DNA of 64,000 bases from Brasilonema sp. UFV-L1 (lineage in GTDB: Bacteria; Cyanobacteriota; Cyanobacteriia; Cyanobacteriales; Nostocaceae): NCBI RefSeq assembly GCF_012912105.1, contig NZ_QMEA01000004.1, forward strand, positions 62,001 through 126,000, in the 5' to 3' direction. Of this stretch, positions 57,590-64,000 are shown one piece after another. Under the pieces are notes generated by a model that searched no databases, had not been told where the DNA came from, and worked only from the letters and a program-made list of their open reading frames with translations. How positions within the stretch are numbered: position 1 is the stretch's first letter; each line of letters starts with the position of its first letter. Made by a program: the position numbers and the translations under genes.

Positions 57590-58261
57590 TTAATGCTTTT
57601 TCTTGGAATGAGGAGAAAACGAAATGCCCAAAGAGTTGTGAAAATCTTCCTGCACCTTGCGGGTTAAGCGGCGGGAAACTTGGCGGACAACTTGGTTAAG
57701 TAAACCTTCGCCTGTAGATAGAACCAAAGACTTAGGTATTCGTTGAATAAACTTGGGAAAGTGAATATGAACAGTCAGATCCAAATCCCACTTCACCTGT
57801 GTCATTTGACGTAAGCTGGCAGAAGAATTGTTTGCGACATTTTCTTCTAACCGTAGCGCAGCGCGATAATCCACATGATAACCAGGAGCATGGTAGTTAG
57901 GAATCGGGATCGTGCAGATCCGATAAACTCCTTCCTCTGGTGGTAATAGTTCCAAACCAATTTTTGGTTCGACTTCGTAACCAAAAGAGCCAAAGCGACC
58001 AATGACTAAAGCATAGCCATTTTTTCCCAACGGTTCAACCTTCATGGGATCAGCACAGCGAGAAAACCATGAAGCGTGATTGTTAAGGTATTCAGCAACA
58101 GTTCCAGCTGTGGCATACATTTCCATATGGTCACTATAATGACCGTAAAAGCGTGTTGGTGTTCCTATTGCTTCTTGGGTCGATGTCACAGATAAGATTG
58201 CTTCAGTAGTGTCAAAGCATTGATAATCCGGCTTGTTTGAAAGCATAAAAGCGTTCTGCAA
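57590..58261 (-). CDS. DUF1997 family protein
   Basis: The 223-residue protein matches the cyanobacterial/plastid DUF1997 pattern (FYGHYSDHMEMYATAGTVAE, WFSRCADPMKVEPLGKNGYA, then FGYEVEPKIGLELLPP). It seems soluble, ending in a basic tail. The fold may be a lipid- or pigment-binding START-like cavity, but I cannot support a function from the sequence. Confidence 0.8.
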   Translation of the reverse strand: MQNAFMLSNKPDYQCFDTTEAILSVTSTQEAIGTPTRFYGHYSDHMEMYATAGTVAEYLNNHASWFSRCADPMKVEPLGKNGYALVIGRFGSFGYEVEPKIGLELLPPEEGVYRICTIPIPNYHAPGYHVDYRAALRLEENVANNSSASLRQMTQVKWDLDLTVHIHFPKFIQRIPKSLVLSTGEGLLNQVVRQVSRRLTRKVQEDFHNSLGISFSPHSKKKH

Positions 58262-58436
58262 TAGTGAGAGCGTTTGTTTAAATTAATAATTTCTGTGGTA
58301 AGTAAAAAATTTCATACCAAATCTCCATTTTGGCCGATTCTGAATCATCTGTCATGTGGTTAATTTAAATATCTTGTAAAGTCTTTAAAATAGAAAACTG
58401 AAAAACAGATACTAGTTTTCCAGGATAGCGTTTCTC

Positions 58437-59096
58437 ATGAAAGCATTAGTAGCAGGGGCAACAGGTGAAACAGGTCGTCGGATAGTGCAAGAACTCATAG
58501 CGCGGAATATTCCCGTTCGTGCTTTAGTCAGGGATGTACAGAAAGCAAGGAGTATTCTAGGTGCTGATGCCGAATTGGTCATTGGGGATGTGTTCAAGCC
58601 AGAAACCTTGTCTGCTGCTTTGGAAGATTGTACCGTACTGTTATGTGCCACTGGCGCGAAACCAAGCTTTGATCCAACTGGACCTTATAAGGTGGATTAT
58701 GAAGGAACGAAAAATTTAGTAGATGCAGCAAAGGCTAAAGGAATTGAGCATTTTGTCTTGGTTTCTTCTTTGGCGGCTTCCCAGTTTTTTCACCCCTTGA
58801 ACTTGTTCTGGCTAATTTTGTATTGGAAAAAGCAAGCTGAAGAGTACATCCAGAAAAGCGGTTTGAACTATACAATTGTCCGACCTGGTGGCTTAAAAAA
58901 TGAAGATAACTCTAACAAAATTGTGATGCAAAGTGCTGATACATTGTTCGAGGGTAGCATTCCCCGACAAAAAGTTGCTCAGGTTTGTGTGGAAGCACTA
59001 TTTGAACCAGCCGCCAAAAATAAAATTGTGGAGATTGTTGCTAAGGAAAACGCTCCCACAAAAAGCTTTGGAGAACTTTTTGCGAATGTCGTCTAA
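58437..59096 (+). CDS. Atypical SDR, NAD(P)-binding protein
   Basis: The 219-residue protein begins with the dinucleotide-binding motif GATGETG (residues 7-13), followed by LVRDVQKAR, LVIGDVFKPETL and the YTIVRPGGL patch typical of NmrA/Tic62-like atypical SDRs. It has no classical YxxxK catalytic pair that I can assign. Members act as redox-sensing or assembly proteins near photosystems; the role here is unknown. Confidence 0.88.
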   Translation: MKALVAGATGETGRRIVQELIARNIPVRALVRDVQKARSILGADAELVIGDVFKPETLSAALEDCTVLLCATGAKPSFDPTGPYKVDYEGTKNLVDAAKAKGIEHFVLVSSLAASQFFHPLNLFWLILYWKKQAEEYIQKSGLNYTIVRPGGLKNEDNSNKIVMQSADTLFEGSIPRQKVAQVCVEALFEPAAKNKIVEIVAKENAPTKSFGELFANVV

Positions 59097-59109
59097 GTTT
59101 CAGTACTGA

Positions 59110-59154
59110 GTCTTAAACTATGAGTAAAAAGTATTTTCACTCATAGCTTAAGAC
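59110..59154. terminator. Hairpin after the SDR gene
   Basis: GTCTTAAACTATGAGT and ACTCATAGCTTAAGAC (59110-59125 with 59139-59154) pair at 15 of 16 positions around a 13-base loop. No clear T run follows, so it may stabilise the 3' end rather than terminate. The words resemble the short tandem repeats of this genome. Confidence 0.45.
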
Positions 59155-59256
59155 TTAAGACTCAGGAATTCTTTGGTGAATTTTCCTGAATAAGTGCGTT
59201 GGAAACTGTTGTTATATTTGGATAGGCATAACAGGTAATTTTTAAGGAGTTGAACT

Positions 59257-59946
59257 CTGAACAAAGGCTTAGAACGCAAAGGCGGCGTTGAACAACTCAT
59301 AGGACCAATAGCTGCGCTTCTTGGCTTCGTATGTTTGTTGCAGTGGTATATATTTGGAGATTTGCGATCGCACAATGATCCTACCTTTGGTAACAAACAG
59401 CCTCCCTTAGTCATGAAAGGGGGTGATCCCTACATCCGTGCTTTAATGCGCACTATCTCAGCAAGCGAAGCGAGTAGCAACCGTCCTTATTCATTGTTGT
59501 ATGGTGGACAGCACGTTAGTAACCTTAACCGCCATCCTGAGATATGCGTCACTATTGTTACAGGTCCCAACAAAGGTAATTGTTCTACAGCTGCTGGTAG
59601 ATATCAAATTATTAACAAAACATGGTATAATATAGCCCCTCGCTATCATCCGAACCCAGGACGATTTATGTTTTGGGTTTCTTATAGTTTTGAAGCAGAG
59701 TATCAAGACGTAGTGGTTTATCGTTGGTTAACTGACTCTCAATTTTGGAGAACTGATATATCAGGACAGCTACGTCAAGGAAAGTTACCAGATGTTTTGC
59801 GGCGGTTATCTCCTACTTGGACAAGTTTAGGATATGGTATAGAAACAAATTCTGTCAGTCAGTATTTGCCTAGGATTTATCAGAGAATTTTACAAGAGGA
59901 ATTAAAGGCATCTGGAAAAGCAGTGTCAGAAAAAACTCTCAGGTGA
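59257..59946 (+). CDS. Membrane-anchored GH104/lambda-lysozyme-like muramidase, probable CTG start
   Basis: The frame is open from 59254. A textbook AAGGAG (59243-59248) lies 8 bases before CTG 59257; the next start-like codon is TTG 59335. From CTG the N-terminus forms a membrane helix (LIGPIAALLGFVCLLQWYIF) that TTG would cut. The catalytic domain resembles lambda endolysin/GH104 transglycosylases: DPYIRALMRTISASEASS with the catalytic Glu, STAAGRYQI, and a Trp-rich C-terminal half. It should cleave the glycan strands of peptidoglycan at the outer face of the inner membrane. The product is 229 residues. Confidence 0.75.
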   Translation: MNKGLERKGGVEQLIGPIAALLGFVCLLQWYIFGDLRSHNDPTFGNKQPPLVMKGGDPYIRALMRTISASEASSNRPYSLLYGGQHVSNLNRHPEICVTIVTGPNKGNCSTAAGRYQIINKTWYNIAPRYHPNPGRFMFWVSYSFEAEYQDVVVYRWLTDSQFWRTDISGQLRQGKLPDVLRRLSPTWTSLGYGIETNSVSQYLPRIYQRILQEELKASGKAVSEKTLR

Positions 59947-59995
59947 TGACTAGTTTTTAAAAACCCTTGGTACAAGTTTTTGCAACACAACTTTT

Positions 59996-61048
59996 CTATT
60001 TTAGGTTTCTGTGAGCAGCCAAAATAATTTCTTCTGTTTCCTCCCAACCAATACACCCATCTGTTACAGAAACACCATATTGTAATTGCTCTTTTTCGCT
60101 AGGAATTAGTTGTTGATGACCTTCATACAAATTGGATTCCAACATCATGCCAACTATTGATGTATTACCATCCACTATTTGTTGAATAATATTTTCCAGA
60201 ACAGAGCCTTGTAATTTATATTGTTTACTTGAATTACCGTGACTACAGTCGATCACAATTCTCGGTGAGAAATTTGCCTTTTTTAATTTTTCTTCCACCA
60301 GTTTGACATTCGCTGCATCAAAGTTAGGTTGACCATTCCCGCCTCGCAAAATAACATGACCGTAAGCATTTCCTTTCGTTTTAAAGATGGTTACCTGTCC
60401 GCTTTGATTAATTCCTAAAAAGTGGTGAGGTTTTTGCGCTGATTGGAGAGCATTTAAAGCCACATTAATGTTACCATCAGTGCCATTTTTAAAACCCACA
60501 GGCATCGAAAGTCCGCTTGCCATTTCCCGATGAGTTTGTGATTCGGTTGTGCGTGCTCCAATTGCAGACCAGGTAATAAGTTCACTAATGTATTGAGGTA
60601 CTATAGGATCGAGTGCTTCTGTGCCGACGGGTAATCCCAATTCAGCAATTTTTAGCAGTAAGCTACGTGCAATTAATAAACCTTTTTCGATATGGAAAGA
60701 ATCATCCATGTCAGGGTCATTAATTAATCCTTTCCATCCTACTGTTGTTCTTGGTTTTTCAAAATATACCCTCATGATCAGCAGCAGTTTATCATTGACT
60801 CGCTCAGCAAGATTTTTAAGTTTCTCTGAATATTCCATCGCTGCTTTTGTATCGTGGATAGAACATGGACCAACGACTATAAATTTCCTCCTGTCTTGAA
60901 AATTTAGAATCTTTTCTATTTCCTGTCTAAATTTCAAAACTGTTTCTTTCGCTAAAACTGTTAAAGGTAATCTTGATTTCAACTCATCTGGAGTTAATAA
61001 AGGCTGAAAACTTTCAATGTGAGTATTAAAGATTTTGTTCTCTTCCAT
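59996..61048 (-). CDS. 3-Deoxy-7-phosphoheptulonate (DAHP) synthase, class I
   Basis: ATG 61048 (MEENKIFNTHI) is preferred over GTG 61057. The 350-residue enzyme has the class I-alpha motifs FIVVGPCSIHD, FEKPRTTVGWKGLINDPDMD, GARTTESQTHREMASGLSMP, GFKNGTDG, DCSHGNSSKQ and ESNLYEGHQ. It condenses PEP and erythrose-4-phosphate, the first step of the shikimate pathway. It precedes no other aro gene here. Confidence 0.95.
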   Translation of the reverse strand: MEENKIFNTHIESFQPLLTPDELKSRLPLTVLAKETVLKFRQEIEKILNFQDRRKFIVVGPCSIHDTKAAMEYSEKLKNLAERVNDKLLLIMRVYFEKPRTTVGWKGLINDPDMDDSFHIEKGLLIARSLLLKIAELGLPVGTEALDPIVPQYISELITWSAIGARTTESQTHREMASGLSMPVGFKNGTDGNINVALNALQSAQKPHHFLGINQSGQVTIFKTKGNAYGHVILRGGNGQPNFDAANVKLVEEKLKKANFSPRIVIDCSHGNSSKQYKLQGSVLENIIQQIVDGNTSIVGMMLESNLYEGHQQLIPSEKEQLQYGVSVTDGCIGWEETEEIILAAHRNLK

Positions 61049-61208
61049 GAAATGCACTACCTAGTTTCTGTAAAAATCGACTATTGATTTTACTTGAAAA
61101 GTATAACTTAATCATCTAAGATTATTTCATTTTCTCAAATAAAAATTTCTTATTAAACACCATTCTTGTGTGAAACTCAAAGGTGCAAAACATGGGTGAG
61201 AAAATATT

Positions 61209-62030
61209 TCAAATGTTCTGCTTATGTAAAAAATCTTGAAGATTCTCAACAAAACCCTTCAGATTTTCAAAATGAATATTATGCCCAGACTTATGAATGA
61301 TTTTTAGCTGGCAATATTTACAAATTTTAGTCATCTGTGTATTGACATCTATAAACTTTTCATCATATTCCCCTGCTAATAACAGCAAAGGATTTGTATT
61401 CTCTTTCAGCTTTTCCCACAAAGAAGGTTGACATCCAGTCCCCATGTATCGAAGTGATTTCGCTAACTCGATTGGTTTATTTTGTAACCGAAGTTCTATA
61501 AGGTACTGAAATTGGGGATGATGTTTTATAGAACCAAAAATTGTTTGACTATACCAATTCCAGAGAAAAGCATAAAAATCATTCCTATCAATGCTTCTTT
61601 CTAATTTCCTTGCTATTTGCTCATCACGTTTGATTCTTTCTACTCGTTCCGCTTGTGTTAATAAACCAGGAGAAGCTGATTCTAAAATAACTTTAGGAAA
61701 ACGTTGAGGAAAAGTTAGCGTTAGGTATAAAGCTAATCTTCCTCCCATTGAATAACCAACCAAAAAGCATTTGTCAATTTTTAAATGCTCCAGCAAGTTG
61801 ATAATGGCATGAGCAGTATTTGGCATTGTATAATACTCGTCACCACCCAAAACTTTAGTTTCTCCATGTCCAGGAAGGTCAATAACTAAACAGTAAAACT
61901 CATTAGATAATAATGAGATTGCTTCATCAAATTCATGAGTGTTACCCATGAAACCGTGTAAAAAGAGTATCAGTAGTTTCTCTGGATTACCACTGAAACA
62001 ATAGTGAAATTGATAATTATTGAGGATCAT
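61209..62030 (-). CDS. menH: Alpha/beta hydrolase, MenH-like (SHCHC synthase)
   Basis: ATG 62030 gives MILNNYQFHYCFSGN and 273 residues; an upstream start at 62120 adds 30 atypical residues. The fold shows the oxyanion motif FLHGFMGNTHEFDE, the nucleophile Ser in LVGYSMGGRLALYL, an acid in LLLAGEYDEKF and the His in HKSGHNIHFEN. The combination matches MenH, which eliminates pyruvate from SEPHCHC to give SHCHC in phylloquinone synthesis. A generic hydrolase remains possible. It lies 160 bp upstream of the DAHP synthase gene on the same strand. Confidence 0.78.
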   Translation of the reverse strand: MILNNYQFHYCFSGNPEKLLILFLHGFMGNTHEFDEAISLLSNEFYCLVIDLPGHGETKVLGGDEYYTMPNTAHAIINLLEHLKIDKCFLVGYSMGGRLALYLTLTFPQRFPKVILESASPGLLTQAERVERIKRDEQIARKLERSIDRNDFYAFLWNWYSQTIFGSIKHHPQFQYLIELRLQNKPIELAKSLRYMGTGCQPSLWEKLKENTNPLLLLAGEYDEKFIDVNTQMTKICKYCQLKIIHKSGHNIHFENLKGFVENLQDFLHKQNI

Positions 62031-62120
62031 ATTGCCTATCTGATCACACACATTGCCCTGGTGAATTCTAATCGCGCGCCAATTGCACTGCATTAGTGAC
62101 AGGTTAAGGTTATGGCGCAT

Positions 62121-62924
62121 TTGTCAATATATCTAATAATTGAAAAATATGCCAAAACCCGTGGTAGACAACATCGTTTTTGGGTTTGCGATTGCGCAGA
62201 GGGCAGTGCGTTTTGGGCAATCGTGTAATCTTTGTACTCATCATTCAATTTTTTGCAAAAGCTAGGTACAAAGCTTAGTTTGATACCTGATTTTTCACTC
62301 GCTTTTGGGCAGAATTTTTAATTGACAAAAGCAATGTTATCTGTGCAATAACAAATGTTGCACCGACTGTCGGGCATTGCCCGCAAGGGGGCGCTGGCCC
62401 TTGCTACACAAACCGCGAAGCGCCGCCTTGCGGAACGCAGTGCAGCGTGGCGGTCAGCTCGCGCCGCGCGGGTTTCAATCATTTTCCCTATCCGTCATCT
62501 GGTTATTTGGTTTACATGGGCTTTTTTGATCGCATATAGGACTTACGCACGCTCTCAAAAAGATTGGATTATACATAACGTGCGCCGATCATGAGGGAAG
62601 CATTGTCTGTATCTGCAGATCAATTGCACTGCGGCTGCAAAATGTTTCAGCTATCTACAATCTACGTTCCATCTTCCGCAGCGTGCATAAATTGATTTCA
62701 CTTACACCTATATCAGAAGTAGAAGGAGGGCTTATGTCTAGTATAGTGCTCACCACACAATCAAAATTTTGTCCATGCGTAAGTTCTAGCATATACTTTA
62801 GAAATAACCAAAGAAATTGAAGTGTTTTAATTTTTGTAATTTTCAAATAAAAAGTAAAAAAGAAAAAAGATTTTCATTTGATGAATATCTTAGTTTTTTT
62901 GCAAATTTCAGCAAGATTTCTTAT
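62121..62924. other. Interval with a GC-rich repeat patch
   Basis: No convincing gene. At about 62365-62475 the DNA is much richer in GC than its surroundings and carries nested palindromic words (GGGCATTGCCCGCAAGGGGG, GCGCCGCGCG) that resemble dispersed repeats of filamentous cyanobacteria. GGACTTACGCACG at 62540 is also a common repeat word. The 79-codon ORF across it has an Arg/Ala-rich translation typical of such repeats. Confidence 0.5.
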
Positions 62925-64000
62925 ATGACCCAAGCTATTTCAAAACAAGGTTACTCACCTGTTCCCCCTTTAGTAAAATCAATTCTACCCGTAGTCATTG
63001 TCGCAATTACGATCGCTGGTATTGCTGCTGTCTTAAACCGTTTTGAGTATCTACAGCACACGGCTGCGAATGATTACCGTCCTTATCTGGTAAAATACGG
63101 TTTATCTGAGCAATTTTACGTTTATTTTTACCTAATTTTTGAATTGCTAATTGCATTAGCGTTCATGATTACTGGGGTGCTCATCGCCTTTCGCAGACAG
63201 GCTACTTGGATCTCAGTATTCGCAGCGATCGCGCTCATGATGTTTGGTGCAACAGTCCCTCCTCCTTTACACTCCTTGATAATAAAAGAAGGGACTTTTA
63301 GTGTATCACTGCATGTGTTGCGTTCCATCGGCTTATGCTTATTCGTCATCTTTTTTTACATCTTTCCTGATGGACGCTTCATTTCCTCCTGGACTCGTAT
63401 TCTAAGCATTGTTTTGGTCGTATGGTCATTGATTTGGCCTTTTTACCCGGCTTTAAACCCGTATCGATTACCAGGTGTATTCCCCTTTCTGGTGTTGCTG
63501 TTTTGGTTTTCTACAGGAGTCATTGTCCAAATCTACCGTTATTTCCGCGTATCTAATCACACAGAAAAGCAACAAACTCTGTGGATTGTATTTGGCTTGA
63601 CAGTAGCCTTCATGGGAGACTTAATCACCCATTCACCTTGGTATCTTTTCCGATCAATAGACACCGGACCTGACTTAATTATTTCATTAATCCACCATCC
63701 TTTTTTCGCGTTATCGCAGTTGGTTTTACCAATATCTATTTGTGTTTCGATTTTTCGCTTTGGGCTTTGGAACATTAACTTTATCATTAATCGTACGCTA
63801 TTCTTTGGTCTAGCAACGGCGTTGCTGGCGGGTTTGTGGGAAGTTGCTAAAAGAGTGCTGGGAGGAATCTTTGAGAAGTTCCTAGGTACACACATGGAAC
63901 CGTTGGCAATGGGTCTGGCTGTTGTAGTAGCTACCCTATTATTCGGGGCTACATTCAAGCATTTAGAACGTTTAGCCGATCGTTACCTCTTTCCTTCAAA
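62925..64000 (+). CDS. Polytopic membrane protein, probable sensor N-terminus (3' end outside window)
   Basis: From ATG 62925 the frame is open to the window end (358 codons, no stop). The start MTQAISKQGYSPVPPLVKS is followed by at least seven to nine hydrophobic segments (for example ILPVVIVAITIAGIAAVL, LHVLRSIGLCLFVIFFYI, ILSIVLVVWSLIWPFY). It then runs into WNINFIINRTLFFGLATALL and LERLADRYLFPS, a linker seen before the kinase part of multi-membrane sensor histidine kinases. I infer a sensor, but the output domain is not visible. Confidence 0.65.
   Translation, partial: MTQAISKQGYSPVPPLVKSILPVVIVAITIAGIAAVLNRFEYLQHTAANDYRPYLVKYGLSEQFYVYFYLIFELLIALAFMITGVLIAFRRQATWISVFAAIALMMFGATVPPPLHSLIIKEGTFSVSLHVLRSIGLCLFVIFFYIFPDGRFISSWTRILSIVLVVWSLIWPFYPALNPYRLPGVFPFLVLLFWFSTGVIVQIYRYFRVSNHTEKQQTLWIVFGLTVAFMGDLITHSPWYLFRSIDTGPDLIISLIHHPFFALSQLVLPISICVSIFRFGLWNINFIINRTLFFGLATALLAGLWEVAKRVLGGIFEKFLGTHMEPLAMGLAVVVATLLFGATFKHLERLADRYLFPS

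Noticed and set aside
62355-62594. 79-codon ORF in the GC-rich patch
   Set aside because: The Arg/Ala-rich translation arises from palindromic repeat DNA; no family is recognisable.

Overview
The window comes from the chromosome of a filamentous, heterocyst-forming cyanobacterium (order Nostocales). The evidence is a split RNA polymerase beta' subunit (separate rpoC1 and rpoC2), frequent HIP1 octamers (GCGATCGC), a hetP-family gene, DUF4079 and DUF1997 proteins, and AT-rich spacers full of heptamer-type short tandem repeats. I cannot name the genus. There are no rRNA genes, recognisable tRNAs, CRISPR arrays or intact insertion sequences. Recombination scars are common: truncated genes, chimeric ORFs and one duplicated gene fragment.

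Region 1 (1-10.1 kb, all minus strand) is a peptide-export locus beside a heterocyst-commitment gene. In transcription order it holds a truncated HlyD-type gene, hetP, a gene-free stretch of about 2.4 kb with stacked terminators, a near-perfect NtcA-type promoter and several strong hairpins, a C39-peptidase ABC exporter with an N-terminal cNMP-binding-like domain, a full-length HlyD adaptor, a parvulin-type prolyl isomerase, and at the window edge a precursor peptide with a double-glycine leader. Together these look like a complete cassette for making, maturing and exporting a Tyr/Asn/Ser/Ala-rich peptide. This is the best candidate for an undescribed system here.

Region 2 (10.1-30.4 kb) starts with a gene-poor stretch and a GH116 glucosidase. 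A bcs-type cellulose operon follows (minus strand, 28.5 to 17.3 kb): outer-membrane barrel, TPR scaffold, GH8 cellulase lipoprotein, BcsB and BcsA-PilZ. The usual BcsC is split into two genes that overlap by 4 bp. A GH5-CBM2 cellulase lies separately at 43.8-45.4 kb.

Region 3 (30.4-41.9 kb, plus strand) is the housekeeping block rpsT-tatD-rpoB-rpoC1-rpoC2, with repeat-filled spacers and a strong terminator. A truncated kinase/AAA remnant runs antisense into that terminator.

Region 4 (46.4-64 kb) is mosaic: hisD, a universal stress protein, a GNAT acetyltransferase, a CbiG_C/CobE-like gene overlapping a putative permuted papain-fold protein, a urate-degradation cluster (HpxO, HIU hydrolase, OHCU decarboxylase, a Rieske oxygenase and a broken PuuE-type allantoinase), an ankyrin-repeat protein, DUF4079 and DUF1997 genes, an atypical SDR, a membrane-anchored GH104-like lysozyme that probably starts at CTG, DAHP synthase, a MenH-like hydrolase and the 5' part of a polytopic membrane sensor gene.
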